Below, in pieces: positions 11,481-35,435 of a stretch of DNA of 64,000 nucleotides. Within the stretch, counting starts at the first letter, position 1. Each line of letters begins with the position of its first letter. Below the pieces are notes generated by a model. It made no database searches, was not told the origin of the DNA, and worked only from the letters and a program-made list of their open reading frames with translations. The position numbers were made by a program, and so were the translations under genes. Source of the stretch: Lumbricus terrestris (taxonomy: Eukaryota > Annelida > Clitellata > Crassiclitellata > Lumbricidae); the NCBI GenBank assembly GCA_949752735.1, contig OX457053.1, positions 4,794,735 to 4,858,734 of the forward strand. Reading direction: 5' to 3'.

Positions 11481-14075
11481 TAATGAAAGCAGGCCGCATT
11501 CAGCGGGGTGCTATGTTTGCTGCACCACCCGAGCCCCAGAGTTTTGACGGTCCCACAGTTATAAACTTACTCACCAAGTGTTCACACTGTTCTCAAGGCA
11601 TGTCATATGAAGGCAGAATTCTTAAATTTCACTTCCTTTGTATAAGAGTCGATCATGCTGGTCCCACATCTCATCTGTATTTATTTCTGTCACAAGTTCT
11701 TAGAGATAGCCTGTGAGAAGTTTATGCACACATACAAGGGCACATGTGGGCAGACCCGCATTAGGGTATACATGCTAAGGGGCTCGCATTTTTCGGAAAT
11801 TACGAAACTTCCTAGCGAGAATGCTGCAACATTTAATAAAATTTCGCAAAGCTACCACATCAGTTATATTAGCTTGAAGTTTATGAATTGGTTGAAGACG
11901 CAGGCACTTCTTATTAGACTATTTTATTGTTGAGAAGTATGACCTTTCAACAGTGATATCGTAAAGAAAGGCTATGCAGGTCAGTCATTCTCAATTGCGT
12001 CTTGAAATACGAAAAATAAAGTTAGAAGAAATTTTATTTTTTACTTTTAATTTCTTAAACCTATATTTTATCATCTTCTTCTCTAGTTTTTCTGTCTCTT
12101 GTAGGCATGCAGGTTGAAATGTCCGATGTCACCATTCATCTTGATGCTGGACTCTTCTTCGAGCTTTTCATATCCATTTCTTCTCATCCAAACCCAACCA
12201 GGCATATGTGTTTGTGTGTATTTGGGTTCGTTTGTGCATCATGCATCTTTATGTGTATGTATGTGTGTAGACATTTCTATGTATGTGTATATCTGTTATT
12301 GCGTGCACACACACACACATGCACCCACACACACATGAACAAAATTGCACATATATATATAAATGGAATATTATATGGCATATATTATATTATATATATA
12401 TATATATTATATATATATATAACTTTAGATGTATGTGTAATTGAGTGTGAATGTATATATCTTGGATATAAACATTGCCGGCTAGTCTTTGGCAATACCT
12501 TTCCGGATTTGGCTGGATTGCTTGCTTCAATGCTTTTAAGCAATCATATATTTGATTTATATTACTTAAAAGTGATGTAATATAACCAAACAAATTTTTT
12601 CGAGGGCGACGGCCTCTGTTGTCATTAGCCCTCTTCAAATCTGGATCCATCTATCCATTTTATATTTCGAAGAATTGGCATATACCAGCTAATACCTAAA
12701 GTCTGTTAAAAAAAAGGTTTTTCTACGTAAATGCATGCAGTATTTACTTGTGTTCAGTACGCGTGTGTGCGTTTGTATGTGTGTGTCTTTGTGTGAGTGT
12801 ATGCCTTTGTGTGTATGTGCGTTTGTGTGTCTTTGTGTCACTGTGTGTGTCTTTGTGTGTGTCTTTGTGTTTGTGTGCATATGTTGGTTTGCACGCATGT
12901 GTGTGTGCATGTATGTGGGTGTGTGTGGGGTGTGTGTGCTTGCATGCGTGCATTATGACTTAACTTTGCCAATGTCTTGTTTATTAAACATCGTTGTAAT
13001 AGAAGTTGCATGTTCACTTTGATTATTGGTTATACGTAAATACAGACTTATATATACCGACTGACAGGCATATACAAATTATACATGCGACGTCATACAT
13101 ACATATACATTATTACATAACGCTCATATCTATGCAATTATGCATACATGTCCACACACAGATTGTTCAGAAATGTATAAAAAACTACCACATTGCTCAA
13201 GTTCCATTTCTTGACTGGGTTACAGGAACTGGATAAACTTTCCGACCTGAGGTGGTGGATTGGGGGGGGGGGGGGGATTGGGGAGGTGTTTGGGGGAGGG
13301 TTCTCTATCTTCTGTGCTTCAGTGGCTGTGTTGGTCTAAGATAGATAGAAAATGCTGCATTGATATATATTGTCTTAATTTACAATCGTACTGACTGGCA
13401 AAGTGGCTTTATTTCTGGACTTGGCACCCTCTCTCTGTCTGTCTGTCTGTCTGTGTCTGTCTTTGCCTCCCTTCCTCCCTGCGTCTCTCTGTCTCTGTCT
13501 GTCTCCCTCCCTCTGTCTCCCTCTATCTCTCTCCCTCCTTCCTTCCGTCCCTCTCTACCTCTGTCTTTCTCTCTCTGTATGTCCGTCTCCCTCCTTTATT
13601 CCTCCCCCTCTCCCTCCATCCCTCTCTCCATGCCTCCCTTCCTTCCTGACCTCTATGTTCTTAGAGTTTCCACATCCGACATTGCTTTAGATAAGACAAG
13701 TACCTCTGTATAATAACGTTTATTATATCATAGGCGCCATGGATAGGAACAGTGATTCTTTCATTCCTGCCATGCAGAGAGACAGAGAGGTCAAGAGTGG
13801 TAACCATTTTGGGAAACCTGTTGAATAGACAAGACTAGTGGCGTATAGTGGATTGGTGAAACAGGGTATTCAATTGGTTTAACCAGCTGCATTGGGTAGC
13901 CAAGTGGGATATCAGTGGTGAAACATGCAAGTCTTTGTACACACTCGCTGAATTCTTTTACTCGTATTTTTCTTATTTTCTCGCTCTTCTTAAATGTCTT
14001 TTTTATATATTTTTCTCCTCCTTTTTTTCTTTTCCTCGTCTTCGTTTTCTTCTTCTTACTCTCCAATCACACACT
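11481..14075. other. intergenic with simple repeats, no gene recognised
   Basis: TA-rich tracts at about 12348-12420, (GT)n at about 12760-12950, a 16-bp G run near 13262 and a CT-rich tract at 13428-13640. I looked for the missing N-terminal PRKAR1 exon here and did not recognise it. Confidence 0.55.
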
Positions 14076-14215
14076 CATTCAGTCATTCATTCATTTCAGA
14101 CATTTATGTAGCGCCTCTTCATGAGTATCTACTCAGAAGCACTCCCGACCCAACCACTTACATGCACGGTTCACCTCGTTCTTGTATTCAATGGCGCACC
14201 ACCTCAATGTGACCT
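14076..14215 (-). mobile_element. retroelement 3' end, minus strand
   Basis: Starts in (ATTC)n, then ATTTATGTAGCGCCTCTTCATGAG and ACTCAGAAGCACTCCCGAC. This is the reverse complement of the shared 3' end seen at 35600-35635 and 59245-59300. Confidence 0.65.
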
Positions 14216-14329
14216 CATGTGCCGAGATCAAGCAGAGGAAGTCACGCTGGCATGTCATGCAGTTCCTCATATAAATTTGCGATTGCTGTGAGAGACGTTG
14301 CGATCTGAAATGTCTGTGTCTCTGCTCTC

Positions 14330-14615
14330 TGCTCTTTCATCTGTCTGTCTGTCTGTCTGTCTTTCTTTCTTTCTCTCTCAGTCCGTCTGTCTCTGTCTGT
14401 TTGTCTCTGTCCGTCTTTCTGTCTCTGTCCATCTATCTTGGTCCGTCAGCCTCTGCCACTATCTGTCTGTCTCTGTCTGTCTGTTTGTCTCTGTCTGTCT
14501 ATCTTGGTCCGTCTATCTCTGCCTCTATCTGTCTGTCTCTCTCCGCCTATCTCTGTTCATCTGTCTCTGCCCCTCCGTGTCTGACTGTTTGTCTCTGTCG
14601 TTCTGTCTCTTCACT
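14330..14615. repeat. CTGT-rich microsatellite
   Basis: Imperfect (CTGT)n with TCTC and CCGT interruptions. The overlapping Ser/Leu/Val/Cys-rich frames are repeat artefacts. Confidence 0.9.
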
Positions 14616-14991
14616 GAGGCTCTTCTCTGATCTCTGCTCCTTCCTCTGTTTCACCATGGCAACAGACAGCAACGAGGGCATTGCAAATACGCCCCTTAAC
14701 GAGAATCAGCCCTTGGAAATTGCCTGGCAACAGTTGCTAAGCAACTTCCTCTTACCTATCTCTCTCCAATTCGACTACGGGGGGGGGGGGTGACGAGAGG
14801 AAGGGAGAATTGGAACATACCAGACATTTCTGTCTGTTAAACGGAAATCCAGTGGTGCTGATTTTATGCTTCCAGCTGATATAAACTGCTTTCCATCAGA
14901 TTATTTTCATTCTCATGTATAGCCTATAATAGTTGCTATCATGCGCATATAAATTATAATGAACAATTTGTTCCATAATTTTCTTCCGCAG

Positions 14992-26312
<11,321 letters not shown>

Positions 26313-26940
26313 TCGAATGCAACGCGGTCCTACGGTTGCAACCGAGGTCTACTCGTTGTTTATTTCGGTCCATCGTTTTGACGTTTACAGAGCAATCGAG
26401 CGAGAACTCGACTCTGTGGAGGGCGAAGGGTTAACGTTTGTTGGATGTTGACGAGAAAGGTTGTTAGAATGCGATGGTTTTCCTCTAGATGGTTTACCCA
26501 CTGTCGTTTTTCGGATACACAGTTTACACACGTGTCGAGTAGTTGGAATTTCGATGTAATGTGATTGGTAATAGTACAGATTCGGATACGAATGGACCCC
26601 CCCCCCGAGTAATTAGTGTATCACATTTTAATTTAAATCACCTCTAGACCACGGCCGGTAGTATGATTTGCAGAGACAGCTTTGCAAGGACTTTGATGTA
26701 ATTTAAATTGATTTGTAGTTTAAGATTTATAAGCCGATGTAATCGTGCATTCTCTCTCGTAGCTGTGCGTTGAACGTGAAGAAAGCTGGCCAAGTTGTTG
26801 GTTCAGCTAAAGGTTCTTTGCACCAGGAAGAATATTCTGGTTAGTGGTTTGTGTTCAGTCAACTACTTACAAGTACTTTAAGCTGGTCATCAGTGAGCTA
26901 CTGGATTTAGGTGTAAATTGCCAGCTCTCAGATATTAGAG

Positions 26941-27014
26941 CCCCTTAGTTCTAAAGTGGTTCATCGACGTTGACTGTTTAAAGAAGGCAGATGAACCACT
27001 TTAGAACTAGGGGG
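26941..27014. other. long-stem hairpin in the PRKAR1 3' flank
   Basis: The 25-nt arm 26941-26965 pairs along its whole length with 26990-27014 (24 Watson-Crick pairs and one G-U), leaving a 24-nt loop. The arms begin CCCCTTAGTTC and end GTGGTTCATC. It could be an RNA structure, a microRNA-like precursor or a tiny inverted-repeat remnant; the sequence alone does not decide. Confidence 0.85.
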
Positions 27015-28917
27015 TTAGGGTGCCATGTTTTCAGCCTTCAAAATATTATCACAAATTCTTTCATGCAACATGGACATTGGAGTTGCTTGAACATCATTGA
27101 CTACGTAAGTCACATCGCGAGTTGAAAGCGGATAGTTTACACAAATGAAGGAGTGACTGGTTTTTCAGTGTTTGTTATTTGTGTGGTGAAATCCACGAAG
27201 ATGATGGCATGATGGAATTCTTTAGGCAGACTCAAGTATCAAGTGAGTACTTCTGTCTTGTGAGAAAGTAAGAAACTTAGATATTTTTTCCCATTGGCAC
27301 TTTGTGGCTTCATTATTGCAAAGTTAAAATTAGACCAAACAATCTGTTAATGCTTTTTTTATGATCTGGTTTGTGGCTCATGCTTGAAAGTTAGATTAGT
27401 GAGTGATTAGACATTTTGTGAGTGTTAAACTTCAGAAGTACATTTTCTTCTTGGGTGAAAACAGATGTCAGTGTTGCAAAGTTGTGAAATGATGCTTATC
27501 GCAAGTTAATTGTAGTATGCTGCAAAATGGCAGCAAATTGAATTTGTAAGAAGTTTTACGATGTACTTGTTGTGGCTGAAGCATTTGTTTTGGCAATACT
27601 TCGCATAAATGAATCTCTGGTTTTGCCTGCTTATCAAGAGATCTGAATAACTCGAAAAACTTTCTAATGCTATAGGTTTTTTTTATACAAAGCTTGGATG
27701 TTGGATGTTGCTCACGAGAATTCTGATGTTGTGTTCACTGCTTGTAAACCGAGGAGTGTGTCCATAGGATTTCAGATTGTGGTAGGATAGTATTGACTTA
27801 AGTTAGTTAGCAGGTATTGCAGACGGGCAGTGAACCCTGGGCTCCCGGAGGGGTAGAAATTGACAATATTTGACTGGTTTAAGAAAAGGAACAGTCCCTT
27901 CAACAGCTAACCCTCTGTTAGCCATAAGGTCTTCTCCCTTGCCATATTATCTTCCAACCAACAGGGTTATGGTCAGCACTTGTAGTTACAGGGTGTAGCA
28001 AAAATTGACAGCACATATTATTATTTCTATCTTGTTGGGACAGCTATAGTGTAGTGTGCATTTAAATCTTGGTACCAGAGAATTTGCTTCAGGAGAACCA
28101 GCATGGACAATGTTGCTTCTTAACATCAAGTCCCCAAGGGGTTTGGTTGATAAGGAAAGTTTTTTTAACCTTCAGAGGTCCGGGGTTAATCGGGGTGTGG
28201 GGGGGGATTTGAGTTTTGAGTGGGGTTTGAAATCCTATGGGCAGGAAGATTGAATCCTGCTGTTGTACGTTTACGTTTGTGTTTGCTTATAGAAATCAGG
28301 AGGAATTTAATATCATAAAGATCACACTGTTCATAGATTAAATCCCGAAGGATCATTTCTACCTCGATAAAAATAATGATTAGTTAATTATCCCATTAAT
28401 TTATGTCAAACGAGATTGCGTGCAAAAAAATTTCTGTGTTTTCACTGCATAATACCAATAAGTAACGAGTGGTGGCAGATTAGGTTTTTAGTCTCGTGTA
28501 TTTTTTCTTCAAATTAATCAATATCAAATTTTGCTCCTTTCAAAGAATTAAAGAAATTTATTGTTCATATTTTCCCGTATTATGCTGCTGTTAAGGTTTT
28601 TAAAAATTTACATCAAATATGTGTGATCTGTTTCAGATCATTATATTATAATCAAACTATAATATTTATGTCGTCTATTTATAAATCACATTTCTTATGT
28701 AGATAAGTTCAGCAGATCTGAACTTTTGGCATGAGACCAGGGTGTTCTAATTATGGCCTTAGTCATAGGCTCATAGCACAGAGACCGTGTGGCATGTTCA
28801 AGTCTGCTGTCGTTAGGTGACAAATCCAGAGTGTGTTACCAGATGTACTATTGTCGTGTTCAGCACATCGATAAACAATTGTTGTGTGGTTAATTGATGA
28901 CACTGTGTTATAACATA

Positions 28918-29010
28918 GATTATTAGCGTTGCTGCCCTCCTCATTTTTGTTGGCTTGAGACTGGCACTGCTAGAGTTCGAGCAGTGGCGGATTTTGACTG
29001 GACTTTCCAG
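28918..29010. repeat. dispersed repeat, second copy
   Basis: Counterpart of 24985-25100 inside PRKAR1. Confidence 0.5.
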
Positions 29011-29860
29011 TTGGTCTGATGTTGCACCTGCTTCATTATAGTGGTGTGGTGAGCCCATATTATGGGCAAGATGCAAGGGGATCATCCACAGCATTCTAAT
29101 CCTGTTTTTTTTTCAAAAACCAAGCGAAGTCGTCTATTGAATTTTCAGTTCTCTTGTTTGTTGCGAAAATTGTGATTTTTGTGATGCTCAATGAAGATGT
29201 TAATGAAATTTACTTATTCTTAAACTTGACATAATTATGTTACATGCAGGAAACTGTAGAAATCTGTTGTGCTTTCAGAAGGTTGGACAATTATTGTTAT
29301 AGCTTGTTAAAAATGCCTTTTAGAATCTTGCACAACGATTATTAGTACTCGTAGCGCATCCTAATTATCATTCGTATTAAAATACGCTGATCGGCTTGCA
29401 CGTACCGATCAACTTAAAAACTTGTAGGACTAATATTTTGTCTTAGCCTATTTGCTGATTTTGGAAACTGTTGAACATCCGAGTATTATTTGTCTAGGGT
29501 AGATTTGGTCACCAGTCGAAGCAGAGCTAGAATTTTCGATATAGTAGGCGAGCTGCACTGTTGGGTGTTTCCAAACCACGATTCATTTCGGGTAAACTTT
29601 CGTCAGGAATGCTGCTTAAATGCGTTCAAACTTTCCTTTAGCATTGTAATAGATTCTTTTTGCTGGTAGCCCCTCAGATTTAAAAAATATTTATCTGAAC
29701 GCATTTGATTCGTAAGTTAGTGACAGATTTATTTGTGCGCTTGGTTTCCGAAAAGCTGTGCTCATTTCCGGATGAGATGTAGGATGCGTTTTTGGTGTGT
29801 ACTGTCAAGAAAAGATGACGTCTCTTCTAAAAACGATTGCGTCATATTTGCAGTCTCGAC

Positions 29861-30350
29861 CATAGAGGTGTATTATATAATAAATATATCACTAGAGAGA
29901 GTATCCAGTCTCTATATTGAAGTCGACGAAAGTCGTGCCGACCAATCACATCATATCTGTCGAAAGTTGTGCCGACCAATCATAGGCAATTTCTCGTACC
30001 GACCAATCACAGTCGTACAGCATCGATGTGGGGAAAATAAATAAAATAATATCAGCATTTGTATAATAAGACGAACTTGTCGATGTTTACTTGTCAATAT
30101 GTCAAGAAACTGCAAAATTAACAAACAAGCATCGATATGTTCGTTTTATTATAAAAATGCTGATGTCGTTTAATTTATTTTTCAAATCGATGCTGTAAGA
30201 CTGTGTGATTGGTCGGTATAAGAAATCGCCTATGATTGGTCGGAACGATACGACCGTTGTAGGCTAAATTTTTGACTTCAAATCTTATTGCAGGGCAGAT
30301 ACGTCATACTCTCTCTAGCGTGTATATTATATATATCATGCATCTCAATG
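29861..30350. mobile_element. foldback MITE, ~245-bp imperfect arms, 8-bp TSD
   Basis: The left half, 29861 to about 30105, matches the reverse complement of the right half to 30350. Examples are ACTAGAGAGAGTAT, CGACCAATCA, ACAGCATCGAT, TCAGCATTT-TATAAT and ACGAAC. The ends are CATAGAGGTG and CATCTCAATG, flanked by the perfect 8-bp duplication GTCTCGAC (29853-29860 and 30351-30358). Each arm carries repeated CCGACCAATCA (CCAAT-box-like) words. The class is uncertain; an 8-bp TSD fits hAT or Merlin. Confidence 0.9.
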
Positions 30351-30358
30351 GTCTCGAC

Positions 30359-31383
30359 CAAATCTACTCGATCTAAACCTTTTATTTCTAGGGCGTGCAT
30401 TTGGTTTGGAAAATGATTTAAAACGTAATTGCTATCACGATCCTTTCACAGGGGTGCTCTGTGGGCATTATTAGATAGTGAGAATGAAGGAAAATGCATC
30501 CCAATTCTAAGGAAGACGTTACTCATAATACATTATGGGCGCCACAGTGGCGGCGCCAGGGTCCATGGGGGATAGGTGTGAGGGTAAGCCTCCCTCCCAA
30601 AAAGGTCATCAGAGCTTTTTGGACAGCGAAAATGAAATATTTTCATGAGATTTCGACTTGGGCCCCTAAAAAAGGTCATCAGGTTTTTTGGGACAGGGAA
30701 AATGAAATATCTTCATGAGATTTCGACCAAACGACTAAAAAATTGAGCACTACTTAATTTACGAATTCTGTTGATTAATTGCTTCATTTGTTGATTGCTG
30801 ATAATTAATTAATCAGTATTTGATTGATGAATATTTTCTGCCAATTGTTTGATTGCACGATCTGCTAAGTAAGTAAGTAGGTCTAGTTATTATAAAACTG
30901 TTTGAACGAATTGCACTTTCTTAAAATCTAACTATACCAAAATCATTACTGCTCTAGTACAAAGAAATTTGTTGCACATCAAAAGTAATATTTACAGTTA
31001 TAGGTGTCACCTTTCCATGGGGTGGGCAAGTGCCCCCTCTTGCCCCATGTGCGGGCCCCCATGTATTGTAGGCTACATATAAATTGCGTGGGCTAACTGC
31101 TTCCGGTGTGTTATGATTCAGCGGATTGGATCACGAAGGGTCATTGACACAAGAGGTCACGTGTTGGCTGATGTGGTCCCGTAACGGTTCATCCACGACG
31201 CCGGTATACATCTATAAATAGCATTCAGGATGACACACGATGACCTATGCGAAGAGACATAGAGACATATAGAGATAGAGACAGACACAGGGACACAGAA
31301 ACATAGAGACAGTGACACAGAGACGGACAGATTGAGCTGATAGGAAAGCAAAGAGGAATGACCATAGAGGGAAAGAGAGCGAT

Positions 31384-31429
<46 letters not shown>

Positions 31430-31614
31430 ACACACACACACACACACACAAAGAGAGACCACCGTTCTTCATCTTCACCATCATTCATATCTTTTTTCGT
31501 CTGCTCTCTGTCTGTCTCTATGTTTGTCTGTCGTCCCCGTTTGTCTTTCTGGATGTCTCTGTCCTTGCCTCACTCTCTTGCTCTCTCTATGTGTCTATAT
31601 ATCTGTTTGCTTGC

Positions 31615-31658
<44 letters not shown>

Positions 31659-32134
31659 ATGTATGTCTCTCAGGCTACTGCTGTGTGCATGGCGATACTG
31701 CCGTTGGCATCTATACTAATATAATTTATAATAGCACTATCTGTCCGTCTCTCTGTCTGTCTGTCTGTCTGGCTACGTGTCCGTCTGTATGCCTCTCCGT
31801 CTCTGTCTCTCTGCATTCGTTGGCCACTGAGGACTGAATCACCGTCGTGTCTTGTTTCAGCCTTCGCCCCCTATAGATCTGACCTGACGCAGCTGCCAGC
31901 TTCCCATCATAGTCATCCTGACCTGTGTGCATCATCATGTGTGTATTGCAATGAGACACGGATGAGTGGACTCTTTTTAAAGTGGCGCTATATAAATGTT
32001 CATCACTATTAGACGAAGTTACGATTAAAGCTAAAAATTTAAAAGTTACCATTACAGTCACGATCTCACTTGCATTTACAATTATAGTTACGGCTACAGT
32101 TTCAGATGCAGGTATATACAGCAACGGTTACATA
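30359..32134. other. intergenic, transposon debris and microsatellites
   Basis: A hAT-like terminus CAGTGGCGGCGCCAGGG lies at about 30549, followed by a doubled AAGGTCATCAG segment (30602-30725). A (CA)n tract is at 31386-31450, CTGT repeats at 31500-31830 and a retroelement 3' end at about 31958-32003 (GTGGCGCTATATAAATG). No gene. Confidence 0.65.
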
Positions 32135-32137
32135 TAC

Positions 32138-32327
32138 AGGGTGGGGCATAAAAAATGACTCCCCTACGGTTTTTGCCAATATCTTGGCCAGAATTAAGAA
32201 TTTTTTAATCGAATTTCACAGGCTTAAAGGGAATTTGTGTTTACACATGACGGCCAGATTTTTCATCAAAATGTTTCAAACGGAACAAAAGTTATATCAC
32301 TTTTAGTGAGAACACCAACCGTTTTTT
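32138..32327. mobile_element. transposon terminus fragment (CAGGGTGGGGCA)
   Basis: Starts TACAGGGTGGGGCATAAAAAATGAC, a terminus style I associate with mariner-like elements. No partner end or transposase seen before the piggyBac-like element begins. Confidence 0.35.
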
Positions 32328-32479
32328 TTAACCCTTAGGCCGCCGCCGACGTGTATACACGTTATGGCAAATCTACATCCATACGCCGCCGACGTGTTTA
32401 CACGTTTTTTAGAGTGCTGTAGTTTACTTATTTATAACTTTGTTGTTTGTATTCCACAACGTGATCTGACACCATTTCC

Positions 32480-33200
32480 TGTATGTATGTATGTATATAT
32501 GCATGTGTATATGTATGTATGTGTGAATGTATGTAATGTATATGCGTGTATGCATGTATGTATATATGTATGTATGATGCATGCATAAATGCATGCATGT
32601 ATGTATGTATGTATGTATGTATGTATGTATGTATGTATATATGCATGTGTATATGTATGTATGTGTGAATGTATGTAATGTATATGCGATTATGCGTGTA
32701 TGCATGTATGTATATATGTATGAATGATGCATGCATAAATGCATGCATGTATGTATGTATGTATGTATGTATGTATGTATGTATGTATGTATGTATGTAT
32801 GTATGTATGTATGTATGTATGTATGTATGTATGTGTGTATGCATGTATTTATGTATGTAATACATGTATGTGAGAATGTATGTATTGAATATGCGTGTAT
32901 GTCTGTATGTATTTATGTATGTCTGTATGTTTGAATGCATGTATGCATGTATATATGTATGTATGGATGTATTTTTGTATGTATGTATGTATGTATGTAC
33001 GTACATACATACACACATACTACTCATTTGTACATGCAAACATACATAAGCTTACATTCATAAACATAACACATGCATGCATACCTACATAGATTACATA
33101 CATACACACATATATACAAATAAAAGGAAATGCACGCATACATATTTGCATGCATACATACATACATACATACATACATGCATACATACAAACATACATG
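32480..33200. repeat. ATGT / ACAT microsatellite
   Basis: ATGT units to about 33000, then the inverse ACAT orientation to about 33200, so the tract flips strand near GTACGTACAT at 32997-33007. Met-Tyr-Val-Cys and His-Thr-Tyr-Ile frames are artefacts. Confidence 0.95.
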
Positions 33201-33419
33201 TGGCAACCGCCACTGGTGAAAATGATTGAAGAAGGTACAAATACTCTGTAGGAAAATTTTGTGAAAAATCACTATTTCATACATTTTAGTTTATTTTGAG
33301 CACTTCCGGCTATGAAAAGACAAATTACTTAGTATGGCAATGTAGCCCCACATTCCATCTATAAAATGGAATGATATTTTTATCTTTATTATAAATGAAG
33401 GATCAGATAATATAGTCGA

Positions 33420-33625
33420 TAATCTAAGTTGGTGGTTTCCCCCCCACTTGGTACCGTAGGTATATTGGGTATAACTTTTGAACGGTATGGGGTATCATCA
33501 CAAACCTTACCTCAAAATGTGTGTAAATGAACCCCCTAAAATAACTTAAAATGTCAAAATTTTATTCCGTATGAAACAAGTTTGATCTTGAAAAAACCCA
33601 AAAATTGATGGATGGCACCCTTTTT
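33420..33625 (+). repeat. conserved interspersed module, copy 1 of 3
   Basis: Contains GGGTATAACTTTTGAACGGTA, then GG-ATCATCA, TCAAAATGTG, AATGAACCCCCT and AAAACC-A. The same order is seen at 51880-52065 (+) and 63064-63300 (-). The neighbouring GCACTTCCGG...TAGCCCCACATTCC at 33301-33360 also recurs inverted at 63360-63425. Confidence 0.85.
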
Positions 33626-33727
33626 ACATTATATTTTGTTATATTCATGTTTTTCGCTGAAAATGCCAAAAATAGCCGGCGGTGGGGTTAAGAAAATAAA
33701 AAAAATAGTTGGCGGCCTAAGGGTTAA

Positions 33728-34610
33728 TGAGTGAGGGAGAGATGAACGACGAATTGAACGCACAGACGGACAAACCATCAGAGACAGACAAACAAACAGA
33801 CATACAGACAAGCAGATACACAGACAGACAGACACAGACATGCAGACAGACAAACATAATATAGACAGACGGATTAACAGACAGAGAGACAGACTGCTAG
33901 ACTAACATACACACAGACAGATACACTGACATGCAGACTCACACGCAGAGTGTGGTTGTGCAATGTTGTTGAACCGTCTGCAATGCGTCACTCAATGAAC
34001 ACAATGCAAATTATAAAAATAATTATATTCTTTTGTCAAGGTCCCTTAAAACGTGTATGCTATAATTTGCCACGTAATGATATTTCTATGATTTACGATC
34101 TGAGGAAACGTTTCGAAGGCGGCAAAATGGAAAGAACAAAGGACAGGTGCGCCTAATACCTGTACAATGGAGCTTACGTCACCCGATGTCGGCAGAAGTC
34201 TTTGATCTTTTGACTTCAGTGGTTCCGCAAAAACGGAAACAGTTCAACCATGGCAGGAAACTCATGTTTCTGTAAATCGCCCCAGTAACACCCGAACGCA
34301 GGCGGAAAAATAGGCAAATGTAAACATGATATTATGACACGCATACGTAGACAGACAGACAGACAGACGGGCAGGCAAACATACAAACATACATACGTAC
34401 AGACCTACAGACAGACGGACAAACATACAGACATAAAAACATGCATGAACAGATGCACACAGCAAGGCACAAGGACAGACTGTGAAGAAAGCACGTAATG
34501 GCTACTTATTAGTGTCGGTATACCTGTGTGTCTGTCTATGTGTCTGCATGTGTGTGTGTGTGTGTGTGTGCATATCTGTCGATGTTTCTGTCTTTGTATC
34601 TATGCGTCCA

Positions 34611-34695
<85 letters not shown>

Positions 34696-35435
34696 TGGTA
34701 CATGTCGTTACCCCCGCCCCCATTTCCAGACAGTCTCGTAATAATTACCGTGACCGATGACTCTCCCACCTCCCTCCCTCCTACCTTCTTCGCATCTGTT
34801 CCTAAGTGGAATAATGTATTTCGGGGAAATCGTTCGATCGGTCAGCAGACGAACCGGGTTTTGGCGCGCGCGCCAACAAAGCAGAGGCGTAGCGTCAGTA
34901 GCGACCGCCCTCCGTACCCTCCGAGGCTCCGACCGGAGGGGGCCTCGCAATGAAGGGGGGCCTAACAGTGGCAAAAAATGTAAGGTATAACTAGGTGGGT
35001 CTAAGTGACATTTATGGACGCCAATCCATGCACATTGATGATTGCATGCACAATCCATGTTGGTTTTACTTACAAAAACCGCGAATTAAATAGAGAATGC
35101 ACAATTTGGCCTATAATACACTGTTGGCCTATGTATACATAATATGAACCCTGTGTATTGTATAAAATAAATACCACATTCCAGTTTCTGCGTTAAATGT
35201 CTAATGGGAAATATGTTCGGAGGGAGGCCACGCTCTTTATTGCAACGGCCTTGCAATAAAGACCAGACAGCCAGCAGACGATCGGTCGGTTGATCGGTCG
35301 GCTGAGGTCAAAGGTCAATAGTTCGTCGGTCGGTTCATTGACCGGACTAAAGTAGGTCATCCGAAAGAGAGGCTCTGCATTTGAATGGAAACAGATCTAG
35401 CGGTGGATGGAAGGTTGGTTGGACGGACGGACGTA
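33728..35435. other. intergenic, CAGA/CTGT microsatellites, no gene
   Basis: CAGA-type tracts at 33775-33930 and 34350-34440, and near-perfect (CTGT)n at 34612-34694. A 16-bp GC palindrome lies at 34861-34876 and GATCGGTCGG repeats at 35278-35345. No host exon recognised. Confidence 0.6.

Larger units (their letters stand above)
26313..29852 (+). other. PRKAR1 3' flank / probable 3' UTR and beyond
   Basis: The first kilobase is mostly unique and plausibly 3' UTR, but I see no convincing AATAAA close to the stop, so the transcript end is unknown. It contains the hairpin at 26941-27014 and a dispersed repeat at 28918-29010. No additional coding region is recognised. Confidence 0.6.
32332..33723. 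mobile_element. piggyBac-like non-autonomous element at TTAA
   Basis: Perfect 13-bp inverted ends CCCTTAGGCCGCC and GGCGGCCTAAGGG, each directly flanked by TTAA (32328-32331 and 33724-33727). CCY ends at duplicated TTAA are the piggyBac hallmark. No transposase. The interior is mostly ATGT microsatellite, including a duplicated block of about 148 bp (near 32488-32635 and 32636-32745), plus a module at 33420-33625 shared with two other sites. Confidence 0.9.

Noticed and set aside
14656..14793. ATG in good context (CACCATGGCAACAGAC) as a possible 5' exon of PRKAR1
   Set aside because: The encoded peptide does not resemble a dimerisation/docking domain and no donor links it in frame to 14992.
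28056..28253. 65-codon frame downstream of PRKAR1
   Set aside because: No homology recognised, G-run composition, and no splice or start support.
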